Source of the DNA: Bacteroidales bacterium | Lineage (GTDB): Bacteria; Bacteroidota; Bacteroidia; Bacteroidales; UBA932 | DNA length: 64,000 nt | Assembly: GCA_017557535.1 (NCBI GenBank) | Contig: JAFYYM010000070.1 | Coordinates: 146,836 to 210,835 of the forward strand | Direction: 5' to 3' | Translations under genes and position numbers: made by a program | Notes under the pieces: model-generated | What the model was told of the DNA's origin: nothing | Databases searched by the model: none | What the model saw: only the letters and a program-made list of their open reading frames with translations | Part shown: piece by piece, positions 35,996 to 44,804 of the stretch | Position numbering within the stretch: position 1 is the first letter of the stretch | Layout: every line of letters starts with the position of its first letter

Positions 35996-37633
35996 ATGGA
36001 AAGAAGGACTAGAGTACGGTTCGCGCCAAGCCCCACAGGTCCGCTGCACATGGGCGGAGTCAGGACAGCGCTATATAATTACTTATATGCCAAACAAAAC
36101 GGTGGAGACTTCATCATAAGGATCGAAGACACAGACTCGAACAGGTTTGTCCCGGGAGCCGAGGAATATATCATCGAAGCGTTGACTTGGTGCGGGATAA
36201 TCCCGGACGAGGGTGTCGACTCTAATGGAATGGTTGTCGAAACACCTTCCGAGAGGCATCCACACGCTCCTTACAGGCAGAGCCAGCGCAAACCGATATA
36301 CCGTAAATATGCCGAGCAACTCATAGAAAACGGTTATGCTTACTACGCTTTCGACTCGGCCGAGGAATTGGCGGAGGCAAGGGCGAAAGCAGAGGCATCT
36401 AAGGATACCTTCATCTACAACCAGGTTTCTAGGATGTCCATGCGAAACTCCCTCACCCTCCCCAAAGAAGAGGTGGACAGGCTCCTGGAAGAGACAACTG
36501 ACTGGACGATACGGTTCAAGATGCCTTCCGACACTGTCGTCAAGATGGACGACCTTATCCGAGGCCATATTGAGGTCAACACAGACACTTTGGATGACAA
36601 GGTCCTTTGGAAAAGAGCGGACGAGCTTCCGACATATCACCTCGCGAACATCGTCGATGACCATCTGATGGAGATATCCGAGGTCATCCGAGGAGAGGAG
36701 TGGCTTCCTTCCCTGCCTTTGCATTATATGCTTTACAAAGCTTTCGGATGGGAAGAAACGATGCCGCGCTTCGCTCATTTATCGCTTCTTTTGAAACCAA
36801 TAGGCAACGGCAAACTCAGCAAGAGAGACGGTGATAAGATGGGCTTCCCGGTGTTCCCGCTCCTCTGGACAAACTCGGAGGGAGAGACTTCAAGAGGCTA
36901 CCGCGAGGACGGATATTTCCCGGAGGCTTTCGTGAATATGCTCGCCATGTTGGGATGGAATCCTGGAGACGACCGCGAGATGTTCACAATGGATGAGCTC
37001 GTGGAGGCTTTCTCCCTAGATAAAGTCCAGAAAGCGGGGGCGAAATTCAACCCTGAGAAAGCGAAGTGGTACAATAGGGAGTATCTGCGGCTGAAAACTG
37101 ACGATGAGCTCGCCGACCTGTTGGTTCCCACACTCGAGGAGCATGGTATCAATGTCGTGGACTGCCCCAAGTGCGCCCTGACGGCCGGAGCCGAGTTCAA
37201 TGTGGCCGGCGGGGATCTTCAGAAGCATATATTCACGAGAGACTACGTCAAGAGCGTTGTATCCTTCACCAAGGAGCGCGCCACCTTTGTGGCTGATTTC
37301 TGGGATATCGCCTCATACCTTTTCACTGCCCCCAAGGAGTACATCCAGAAGGATGTGGACAAGTTCTGGAAGCCGGAGAATGTCGCCTTGGTCATGAAGG
37401 TCGGGGACTTGATCAAAGCCTTTGATGGGGATTGGACCGTCGAGGGTGTCGGGACCGCTATTGAGGAATATATAAAATCCAATGAGTGGCCGATTGGTAA
37501 GGTAATGAACGCCTTCCGCCTCGCCCTTGCCGGTAGCGCCAGTGGTCTCGGCATAGCTGACATAGTCTACCGCATTGGCAAGAAAGAGACCCGTGCCCGA
37601 CTGGAAAGCGCCGTCTCCGCTCTTGGAAATTGA
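35996..37633 (+). CDS. gltX: Glutamyl-tRNA synthetase
   Basis: A 545-residue class I synthetase. The signature RFAPSPTGPLHMGGVRTAL has HMGG in place of HIGH, as is common in GltX, and KLSKRDGDKMGF is the KMSKS loop. The C-terminal anticodon-binding domain is alpha-helical (from about 360). Length is slightly above the usual 470-510, in line with Bacteroidetes GltX. No glutamine-tRNA synthetase is in the window, so discrimination cannot be judged. Confidence 0.94.
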   Translation: MERRTRVRFAPSPTGPLHMGGVRTALYNYLYAKQNGGDFIIRIEDTDSNRFVPGAEEYIIEALTWCGIIPDEGVDSNGMVVETPSERHPHAPYRQSQRKPIYRKYAEQLIENGYAYYAFDSAEELAEARAKAEASKDTFIYNQVSRMSMRNSLTLPKEEVDRLLEETTDWTIRFKMPSDTVVKMDDLIRGHIEVNTDTLDDKVLWKRADELPTYHLANIVDDHLMEISEVIRGEEWLPSLPLHYMLYKAFGWEETMPRFAHLSLLLKPIGNGKLSKRDGDKMGFPVFPLLWTNSEGETSRGYREDGYFPEAFVNMLAMLGWNPGDDREMFTMDELVEAFSLDKVQKAGAKFNPEKAKWYNREYLRLKTDDELADLLVPTLEEHGINVVDCPKCALTAGAEFNVAGGDLQKHIFTRDYVKSVVSFTKERATFVADFWDIASYLFTAPKEYIQKDVDKFWKPENVALVMKVGDLIKAFDGDWTVEGVGTAIEEYIKSNEWPIGKVMNAFRLALAGSASGLGIADIVYRIGKKETRARLESAVSALGN

Positions 37634-38418
37634 TCTTCCCGAGTAACATACGACTGATAGCGAGCGACCTTGACGGTACCTTGCTGCACCCTCTTGGCAC
37701 TCAGGCCTTGAAGGAAGGGACCTGTGACCTTATCCGCCGCTGGATTGACAAGGGAGGGCTTTTCGTCGCTGCCAGCGGACGGCAATATGCCAATCTCCGC
37801 CTCATTTTCGAGCCCATAAAGGATGACATCCTGTACATCTGCGAGAACGGTTGTCTGGTGATAAAAGATGGGAATATTCTTCTGGAAGCCGCTTTGGAAA
37901 GGGATCTGGCGGAGAAATTGTCCTTGGATATTCTTGAGAATGGGGATGGGGAATTACTCATCAGCACGGCATGGACCCAATTCGTGATCCCGAAAAACGA
38001 ACGGTTCTTTTATCACATGAGAGACACTGTGAGGGTTAATGTCGAAAAGATATCTGAGTTTTCAGAAGTCAAGGATCCTATTCTTAAGGTGTCCATGTTC
38101 AAAGAGGGCGGTCTTACGGATGTCTCGCCATGGAGAGAACGCTACGACGCCGTCTGCACTGTCCAGACAAGTGGTTATGACTGGCTTGACATGACTCCTA
38201 AGAGCGTCAACAAGGCCACCGCGATGGAAGTTTTGCTGAACCATATCGGAATCAACCCGTCTGAATGCATGGCTTTAGGAGACAATGAGAACGACGCTCC
38301 CCTTCTGGCCATGGTCGGATACCCCATCGCCATGAGTGACGCCACTCCCGACATACTGAATATGTTTCCTAATACAACGGGATCAGTCGAAGATATCCTG
38401 ATAGAGCTGGTCAAGTGA
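37630..38418 (+). CDS. HAD-superfamily hydrolase, Cof type
   Basis: A 262-residue HAD phosphatase of the Cof/YbiV subfamily (IIB cap). Motif I is ASDLDGTLL near residue 12, motif II SGRQYANL, motif III the Lys of VNKATAMEVLL, and motif IV GDNENDAPLL. The only usable start is TTG at 37630, overlapping the gltX stop (TTGA), which suggests coupling to gltX translation. Substrates are probably sugar phosphates or similar small phosphoesters. The last 36 bases overlap a convergent short gene. Confidence 0.87.
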   Translation: MIFPSNIRLIASDLDGTLLHPLGTQALKEGTCDLIRRWIDKGGLFVAASGRQYANLRLIFEPIKDDILYICENGCLVIKDGNILLEAALERDLAEKLSLDILENGDGELLISTAWTQFVIPKNERFFYHMRDTVRVNVEKISEFSEVKDPILKVSMFKEGGLTDVSPWRERYDAVCTVQTSGYDWLDMTPKSVNKATAMEVLLNHIGINPSECMALGDNENDAPLLAMVGYPIAMSDATPDILNMFPNTTGSVEDILIELVK

Positions 38419-38748
38419 AACCGTCTCTTTCTTGAGCCGGTTCCGGGCGGAATGCTTCGCGGCTTTGCGGAGACGCCTGAGGCGGGAACTCCGCTCTTCC
38501 GCCACACCGAAACGATTCCGGAAATCTTTCACGGTCAACTTTCCCCTCAGGTCACGTCTAAGTCCAGATGCTCTCTTTCCTGACGGATGCCTGGACAGAT
38601 CCACCTTTGCCTTAGTCAAGCCACTATCAAACTGATTCAAAGACGAAAGAACAGTGACGGAACTCTCCTCGGCAAGCTGCTCTCTAACTTGACGGATCGC
38701 CCTAATCCTTTGCTCGAACGATTTCCTGGTATGATAAGTCTTACTCAC
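38383..38748 (-). CDS. Small, very basic protein of unknown function
   Basis: 121 residues from a GTG at 38748 that overlaps the stop of the SGNH hydrolase gene (GTGA), the sort of overlap seen in coupled genes. The sequence is rich in Arg, Lys and Ser (RASGLRRDLRGKLTV, RSSRLRRLRKAAKHSARN), has no membrane segment or signal peptide, and shows no family I recognise. Nucleic acid binding would fit the charge but is a guess. It overlaps the convergent HAD gene by 36 bases. It could be a chance frame, but its position argues for a gene. Confidence 0.5.
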   Translation of the reverse strand: MSKTYHTRKSFEQRIRAIRQVREQLAEESSVTVLSSLNQFDSGLTKAKVDLSRHPSGKRASGLRRDLRGKLTVKDFRNRFGVAEERSSRLRRLRKAAKHSARNRLKKETVSLDQLYQDIFD

Positions 38749-39854
38749 TTTTTCCGAAGCGCCTTCTTTATGGTCGGAAGAACATATTCAGTGTAACGGA
38801 CCATTCCAAGGTCGGTGAAATGAACTCCATCCACAGTCGCCTCGCCGTCAAGGCCAAGCATCTTGTCGCCTTTGATGTAATATATCTTCTTCTCCCCCGC
38901 CTTCTTAAGCTTCTCGTAAACCGCTCTCATAGAGGCGTTTCTGGCAGCGATATCGGCCGCAGCTACCTTATCGAACACAGCGTGGGGATAGTTTGGATTC
39001 TCAATAAACAGAACCGGCACATCCGGATGGGCATCTCGAATAATCCTGAAGAATTTCTCCTCACGCTCATCGATCAGCGATGCTGAGCAATTCGGCACAT
39101 TGTCCAAGACAAAGAGTGAGGGGTTATCCACCGAGGCCATCAGCTCAGCGATCTCGTAGTCCAGGCGGGCGTTGCCGCTAAACCCGAGGTTAACGACTTC
39201 CCTATCAAGTTCCCTGGAGATTATATTCGTGAAAGCCATTCCTGGCCGGTTTGCGCAGCCACCCTGAAGGATGCTGGTACCATACATCACAATAGGAGAA
39301 CCTTTGCGAGGGCTGTCAAGAGCCGGCTGGTCAATAACCGAATCTTCCTCAACCCCAATCTCAAGTTTCTTCACGCCCTCATAAAGTGACAGATACACAA
39401 TGAATTCCCTCATCTGACGATCCATCCCTGAGACCACAACCTGGTCGTTGAGAGTGTCCTTCTGTGGCCTGGCGCTCCTGGCGAACCTCCAATGGCCATC
39501 GACCGGGTCCTGGGTGTAAAGGTCAAGACCTCGGGTACCCGTGTCGGTCATGTGGTTCATAGTATGAAGCCCGAACGACACCCATCGCAACTTGATAGAT
39601 GGAGAGTCCGAGCGGAACCTCACAGAGATCCCGGCAGAGTGATGTGCCAGATCCCAAACCGACTGACGGATAACACCTTCCAAAGATGCGGGAAGCCGCT
39701 CGTAAGTGGCGGAGGTGTTCTCTATCGCCTTCCCGTAAATCGGGAAAGTTGAAGCGTCGGTGTAGTAATACTCCTTACCTCCCTGAGCATAAACCAATGA
39801 AAGGGAAAAGAGTGAAAAAAGCAGTAAGGCCTGAATCTTTAGAATGCTCTTCAT
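38745..39854 (-). CDS. Secreted SGNH/GDSL-family hydrolase
   Basis: 369 residues from the ATG at 39854; the frame is open for 15 more residues, but the signal peptide (SILKIQALLLFSLFSLSLVYAQ) fits the inner start. An N-terminal beta-sandwich domain (about 25-185) precedes a flavodoxin-like SGNH domain with MYGTSILQGGCA (block I with the nucleophile Ser), NLGFSGNARLD (block II/III Gly and Asn), and DGVHFTDLG near the C terminus (catalytic Asp and His). Enzymes with this layout remove acetyl or other acyl groups from glycans. It is the third gene of the locus 44740-38383. Confidence 0.83.
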   Translation of the reverse strand: MKSILKIQALLLFSLFSLSLVYAQGGKEYYYTDASTFPIYGKAIENTSATYERLPASLEGVIRQSVWDLAHHSAGISVRFRSDSPSIKLRWVSFGLHTMNHMTDTGTRGLDLYTQDPVDGHWRFARSARPQKDTLNDQVVVSGMDRQMREFIVYLSLYEGVKKLEIGVEEDSVIDQPALDSPRKGSPIVMYGTSILQGGCANRPGMAFTNIISRELDREVVNLGFSGNARLDYEIAELMASVDNPSLFVLDNVPNCSASLIDEREEKFFRIIRDAHPDVPVLFIENPNYPHAVFDKVAAADIAARNASMRAVYEKLKKAGEKKIYYIKGDKMLGLDGEATVDGVHFTDLGMVRYTEYVLPTIKKALRKK

Positions 39855-39876
39855 GATAATCAGCGAAATGATTATC
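39855..39876 (-). repeat. Short inverted repeat at the SGNH hydrolase start
   Basis: GATAATC (39855-39861) and GATTATC (39870-39876) are perfectly complementary with an 8-base spacer and abut the ATG at 39854. It could be an operator or a leader hairpin. Confidence 0.4.
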
Positions 39877-39877
39877 A

Positions 39878-39885
39878 CAAAAATA
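39878..39885 (-). promoter_or_regulatory. Putative internal -7 promoter element before the SGNH hydrolase gene
   Basis: TATTTTTG on the minus strand fits TAnnTTTG and lies 23 bases from the chosen ATG in the 67-base gap after the GH-like gene. No -33 TTTG is at the right distance, so it is a weak call. Confidence 0.4.
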
Positions 39886-39921
39886 GCGAAAAAAGACAAG
39901 GAATAATTGTCTCTTTTCAGA

Positions 39922-42459
39922 TTATTCTACCACAAACAAATAACCCTTACCTTGAGGAATCCTCAGATCCTTGAGTGATGGATTGTCCTTCTCCTCCTGG
40001 AATTCGGTGACGGCCGGCTGGTAAATCTTCACCTTCGCAGGATCTAGACCGAGTCTTGCCCAGTCGATGTTTATGTCACATGTGACGTCCGAGTCACCCC
40101 AGCATGCGACCGCTATAATAGCGCTGCTCTCACCCTTATAAAGGGATGCCTTGACCATGTCACTATCGGTGGAGACGGGGCAGCGCTCGTCCCAGTAGCC
40201 GAGCAGTTCCTTGGAAGCGATGTCATACTTATCCCAGAATGTCCAGATATAATCAGGATGATTACCACTCCATCCCGCTCGGTTCGTCATACCGTAAACC
40301 ATTCCCCTCCAGCGGTTTCCACCACCCTGAAGCATCTGCCCGGGAAGGCCGAAAGGAATAGAGGAGACCTCAATGAGCCAATGGTCCGGCATCCGGTTGT
40401 AGTCACGACCCTCACCGATCCATGTAAGATCAATATAAGGGAGCAGGTCCATATAGATATTGATACAATTCGCATATCCCGCGGGTGCACAGAAATGATT
40501 CCAGGTGTGCATATCAATGCGGCCAGCGGTACGGTACCGGTCAATCAGGCGCCTAGCGCGACGTACAGTGACCCGGTCAAGGGCGGAGTCATCGATATAC
40601 ACCCCGTCTATCTCCATATTACGTAGCATCCAATCAAGACCGCCGATATAGAAGTTGTTCAGACGGCTGTCAGGAGTGGTGATGACGGACAGGTCAACTT
40701 CTCCTTTGAAGAGGCCACCATGGATGACGTTATACCAAGCGGGGATATAGTTCTCCTTCATGTTTGTCTTGAGCCATTCCGAAGGACCATTCCGATTGAT
40801 AACTGTGCGACATTCATTACCGGGACCAGGGAAGAGTACCTCGCCCTGGAGTGAGTTGAACGCCCAGAATTCGGGGATGTTTTTCGTGAGCTCGCGGGTG
40901 GTGTAGTAAACCTTCAGCCTTTGTCCATGCTCATGAGCGTCATTGATGACCATTTTGAGCGTGTCCACGCACTCGTCAAGATAAGGATAGTTGATGAAAG
41001 GATAGTGGGGTGCAGCGTGATGGATGTTCACAATATTCGCCCCAAGCTCTCTGGCCTGGACGAGTTTGTCGAACTCGTCCGGAATACCTCCGTGGAAATA
41101 TCGGTCACCGTACTTGACGCCCCTGTCAACAAGCTTGAAGGGAGTGAGAAGCAGCTCGAAGTTGAAATGAAGTTCATCACCCTTAGCCATTCGTCTCTCA
41201 CCTGAGAAAGCCTTGACAGAGGCTCCATCGCCGCTCGAGCAGATGTCAACCCCTCCCTTGCCGCCATTGCTCCAAGAGACAGGCTCCACGATACGGCCGA
41301 ACTCATAATAGACGTTGACGAGAGGTTTCCTGTAATTCTCATCCTTGAGCATAAGGCGTATACCACCGTCAACATTACCGATCCATAGCATATCCTGGTG
41401 CTTGGTGACATCCCATTTCCAATGGTAATCATCCTTTGGACGGATGCCACCCTCCAGGCCAAGCCCCATGGTGTATACTGAACTGTTGGAACTGACGGGA
41501 ATGACAAGGCTGATATCCTTCACTTCAATCCCCTTGCGGGCCATGACGGTGACATCATAATTCACCCAGCCGTCGAACTCCGCGACCGCCTTGTAGGTGA
41601 TAGTCAGCTGCTTCGACTTGTTGGCGCCGGTCCATGAGATAGCGGTCTCGCTATCATTGAATACGGGGTTCCCGCTCCTAAGTTCCAGCTCGCTACCATC
41701 CGCTAGAGTGACTTTAAATGACATGGGAGCCGAGAGGACATCGATGCCATCATCGTTGAAAGTCTCGACTGACTTGTTGAAATACGACTTGAAACCAGCT
41801 GGGAAACCATTATCACCGATAATCAGGTCGCGACCGAGAAGCTTGATCACATTGCCTTCCCGCTTAAGTGGGTCAAATCCCTTGGTGACAGTATTCTCCT
41901 GGCCGAGGGTGCTGTTGAGCCAGCTCATCCTGCTGAGGTTCTTGCCGGTGGAGCAGCCTTTCTCCTCAACATCACCATCGCCCACAGTGATGGTTACGGG
42001 AAGCTTGACCTTGCCCTGCGAACTGCGGACAATGACCTTTCCATTATATATACCTGGTTTGACACCAGTGAGGTCAACACCTATCCAGAGTGGCTGAAGC
42101 TTACCCTCGGCGATATCGACCTTCTTGGTGAAGGGTTCCCCGTAGCTGTTGACTCCACCACAGTTGAAGCAGGTCATCACCTCTTTTCCAAAGCCTCCGA
42201 CACCAGCGGCCTTGAAAGGCTTGAACACGACCTTGACATCAGTGAGTGTCTGGTATGCCTTGACACCTATCTGGAATGTGAAATACTCACCAGTTGTCGC
42301 CTCGAGTACTTCCGCCTTGGTGGACCAGGTGGCGATAGAGTCAACCACTTTGATAGGATTATCACGGCTCTCGACCACAGCGTCGAAAGCGTGGTTGCCG
42401 GCTTGAAGTGTCAAGGCGGCAAACAGGGCTAATGCGATTGTGAACAATGACTTATTCAT
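39922..42459 (-). CDS. Secreted glycoside hydrolase-like protein (GH123-related, DUF6067 type)
   Basis: 845 residues with a signal peptide (KSLFTIALALFAALTLQAG). An N-terminal beta-rich part (about 20-430) contains NSTLGQENTVTKGFDPLKREG, which I recall from Bacteroidetes proteins annotated as glycoside hydrolase domain or DUF6067. The following (beta/alpha)-barrel has acidic candidates in YFHGGIPDEFDKLV and DGVYIDDSALDRV, then RIDMHTWNHF, and a C-terminal beta domain. The last-mentioned DD pair is the most likely catalytic site. It overlaps the upstream gene by eight bases. Family placement is from memory; the substrate is unknown. Confidence 0.7.
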   Translation of the reverse strand: MNKSLFTIALALFAALTLQAGNHAFDAVVESRDNPIKVVDSIATWSTKAEVLEATTGEYFTFQIGVKAYQTLTDVKVVFKPFKAAGVGGFGKEVMTCFNCGGVNSYGEPFTKKVDIAEGKLQPLWIGVDLTGVKPGIYNGKVIVRSSQGKVKLPVTITVGDGDVEEKGCSTGKNLSRMSWLNSTLGQENTVTKGFDPLKREGNVIKLLGRDLIIGDNGFPAGFKSYFNKSVETFNDDGIDVLSAPMSFKVTLADGSELELRSGNPVFNDSETAISWTGANKSKQLTITYKAVAEFDGWVNYDVTVMARKGIEVKDISLVIPVSSNSSVYTMGLGLEGGIRPKDDYHWKWDVTKHQDMLWIGNVDGGIRLMLKDENYRKPLVNVYYEFGRIVEPVSWSNGGKGGVDICSSGDGASVKAFSGERRMAKGDELHFNFELLLTPFKLVDRGVKYGDRYFHGGIPDEFDKLVQARELGANIVNIHHAAPHYPFINYPYLDECVDTLKMVINDAHEHGQRLKVYYTTRELTKNIPEFWAFNSLQGEVLFPGPGNECRTVINRNGPSEWLKTNMKENYIPAWYNVIHGGLFKGEVDLSVITTPDSRLNNFYIGGLDWMLRNMEIDGVYIDDSALDRVTVRRARRLIDRYRTAGRIDMHTWNHFCAPAGYANCINIYMDLLPYIDLTWIGEGRDYNRMPDHWLIEVSSIPFGLPGQMLQGGGNRWRGMVYGMTNRAGWSGNHPDYIWTFWDKYDIASKELLGYWDERCPVSTDSDMVKASLYKGESSAIIAVACWGDSDVTCDINIDWARLGLDPAKVKIYQPAVTEFQEEKDNPSLKDLRIPQGKGYLFVVE

Positions 42460-44740
42460 ATTTTACAGGAAGTGTCACGGTGACGGTCCCGCCGCTGGGG
42501 ACGTGGACCTTGGGCCAAGTGTAAAAGGCGTTCCAGCCTAGGGGGTTCTTTTGGGCATATTCGGAAGTCTCCGCCAGGACGGAGATATCTCCATCACGGT
42601 AGGTCGGGTTGGATATCTCAAGGGTGACACTCGAGGCGTCGCTGCTGACGATCTTAGCTTTGACGTGGTCGAAGACAGTGATCTCACCCTTGTCTGGTTG
42701 GACATAGATGCCGGGATTCTCGGTTGTATGGAAGAGAGTGGTATTTTCCCACGCTATGTTGGTGTCATCCTGAGGGATATTGCCGATACCGCTCTCCCCT
42801 TCCCAGTCTCCTATATTCACACGCTCTGTCACATAGCCGTATCCACCATCGCTCTGGATGCGATTGCCCTCAGTGTTCACGTACTGCACGATATTGTGAG
42901 ACATATCCCTATCGAGGTCGAGGTAGCGCCTGTCGCCGGTGCGACGATAGAGTTTAAGAAGGAAATCGCCCGAAAGCACATAGATACCTGGGCCGCTATG
43001 CTCATTCTGAACGCTCGCCCAGACGGAGCCGGCAGACTGGACGCCATGCTGGCCAAAGATGGACTGTTCAGGGAACTTATAATCGTAAGAAACAACCCAA
43101 GTGGAGAAATATGCCGCCGCGTCACAGGCTCGTTTCAGCCATTTCTCGTCACGGGTGATTTCGTAAAGGGCTGTGAAGGACTCCGCCAGCTCTCCTGAAG
43201 ACTCGCTGTCCGGGGCCTGGAGGATCTCCGCTGGACCGCCTCCCACATAGCCCTTGGCAAGGTGGTTCTCGTAATAATAGTCACCCGCCTTCTCAGCTAG
43301 AGCGAGGTACGAGGGCTCATTGTAATATCTTGACGCATATGCGAGAGCTCCCATCGCGAGAGCTCCTGCTGATGAATTAGGGGTGTACATGTCTCCTGTG
43401 CAGGCATAAACCATCTGCCCGAACTCACCATAACGGTTGAATAGGGTCACAAGAGCATCGCAGGCCTTACGCATGGATGCCTCCCATGAAGGTTTGATCA
43501 TGTCCGAGCGGCCCTGGAGACGAAGCATGTCAAAGCATTGGAGCGAGAAATAAATGGTCATCGCCGTTCGACGGATCATTGACACGTCCCGGTTGCCCTG
43601 CTCACAGGTAGCGAAATCGTCCCCATAGAACACACCCTTCATCATGATTCCGTTGAAGAGTCCGGACTCACGCTGCATGTATTCAATGGAGTCAAAGGTG
43701 CGACCTATGCGGCGCAGAATCTCATCATAATCAGGATGCGGGTTGGCCAGTTGCATGAGAGTGAGTGCGGGAGGTCCGTTCCAAGCGAGTTGGAGATGGC
43801 CGAAACGGTTGTCCTGCAAGGGTTTGTTGCTGTCGTATCCGAAGTTCTTGTCCTCGTACCACTTATTCTTGAAATGATGGGCGAATATGGTAGAGCGTAT
43901 GCTGCTGAAAGGCTCCAGATTTCTGACTCCGTTCTGGCCGGAGAGGTCTTTACGGATAGTCAGGAACTTGTCAAAATAGGCCTGAAGGGCTTCGCATGTG
44001 AAATCATACACCCGGAATCGCATCTTTATGGAATCGCCAGCCTTTAAGGCCACGCCTTTGTCGTCACTCGGGTGGTCAGCATTGCACATGACATATTGAT
44101 GCTCACGCACTCCGGGAGCTGACAACCGTATTGTCAAACGACCTTCGGAAGGATATTCATTTATGAAAAACGCCTCATTTCCAAGGATTATGTCCTGCTC
44201 TGTGAGGATAAATAGACCCTTCTTCGCCTCCTTATCATAGAAACCGGCGAGAGGTGTGGACAAACTATTTGTCTTGAAATCGACATAAGAGTCGCTTCCG
44301 TCATTGGACAGATGAGGGATGTTGGTCGTTGTGATCGGCATGTCCAATGGACGATCCTCCGGATTGTAGATGAAGGGAGCGTAGCCTATAGGAAGGATCC
44401 TGAAACGGTTGCCACCATACAGGTAGCATGGAGCGAAAACGTAGTTCCCAGAGCTCCAGTCGTCAAATGAAAACAGAACAGCGGCACCTCCGGAGGCCAT
44501 TTTACCTTCCCTCATCGTGAAAGTCAGGGAGTAGTCAGTGGCCTCGCCAGAGACCCTGGTTTTCTCGACTTTGACATCCCACTGACCTGCCTCTTCCGCA
44601 GAGAGACTTCCGCCATCGAAAACGAATGTCTTAGCCACCTTGTTGCCATCATACGACAGGATCTGTAGCTCGAACGGCAGGCTCCGGCATCCCGTGGAAA
44701 GCAACGCTAATACTAATAATAAAACCGATTGTTTCTTCAT
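42452..44740 (-). CDS. Lipoprotein with a six-hairpin (alpha/alpha) glycosidase-like domain
   Basis: 762 residues. The N terminus has a lipoprotein signal (SVLLLVLALLSTGC), so it is anchored in the outer or inner membrane. Residues about 25-265 are beta-sandwich-like. From about 290 a helical repeat region follows with alternating hairpins (PALTLMQLANPHPDYDEIL, SAGALAMGALAYASRYYNEP, LAESFTALYEITRDEKWLKR, LSGDFLLKLYRRTGDRRYLD), the look of an (alpha/alpha)6 barrel as in many glycoside hydrolases and polysaccharide lyases. A C-terminal beta domain ends at KYE. I do not recognise the family. It opens the operon. Confidence 0.7.
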   Translation of the reverse strand: MKKQSVLLLVLALLSTGCRSLPFELQILSYDGNKVAKTFVFDGGSLSAEEAGQWDVKVEKTRVSGEATDYSLTFTMREGKMASGGAAVLFSFDDWSSGNYVFAPCYLYGGNRFRILPIGYAPFIYNPEDRPLDMPITTTNIPHLSNDGSDSYVDFKTNSLSTPLAGFYDKEAKKGLFILTEQDIILGNEAFFINEYPSEGRLTIRLSAPGVREHQYVMCNADHPSDDKGVALKAGDSIKMRFRVYDFTCEALQAYFDKFLTIRKDLSGQNGVRNLEPFSSIRSTIFAHHFKNKWYEDKNFGYDSNKPLQDNRFGHLQLAWNGPPALTLMQLANPHPDYDEILRRIGRTFDSIEYMQRESGLFNGIMMKGVFYGDDFATCEQGNRDVSMIRRTAMTIYFSLQCFDMLRLQGRSDMIKPSWEASMRKACDALVTLFNRYGEFGQMVYACTGDMYTPNSSAGALAMGALAYASRYYNEPSYLALAEKAGDYYYENHLAKGYVGGGPAEILQAPDSESSGELAESFTALYEITRDEKWLKRACDAAAYFSTWVVSYDYKFPEQSIFGQHGVQSAGSVWASVQNEHSGPGIYVLSGDFLLKLYRRTGDRRYLDLDRDMSHNIVQYVNTEGNRIQSDGGYGYVTERVNIGDWEGESGIGNIPQDDTNIAWENTTLFHTTENPGIYVQPDKGEITVFDHVKAKIVSSDASSVTLEISNPTYRDGDISVLAETSEYAQKNPLGWNAFYTWPKVHVPSGGTVTVTLPVKYE

Positions 44741-44756
44741 TTATCAGTAATCGTAC

Positions 44757-44788
44757 AAAAATGGGTGGACTGTTTATCCACCCATTTT
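44757..44788. terminator. Bidirectional terminator
   Basis: ATGGGTGGA (44761-44769) and TCCACCCAT (44777-44785) form a perfect stem with a 7-base loop, flanked by A-runs on the left and T-runs on the right. It would end the minus-strand transcript of the OMP-like gene (and so the Rnf operon) before the glycan locus begins. Confidence 0.85.
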
Positions 44789-44804
44789 CTAAAAAGCATT
44801 GATT

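Noticed and set aside
44757-44788. Operator upstream of the glycan locus
   Set aside because: The palindrome has the A-run/T-run flanks and short loop of a terminator and is correctly placed after the Rnf-OMP operon. A second role is possible, but the simple reading is enough.
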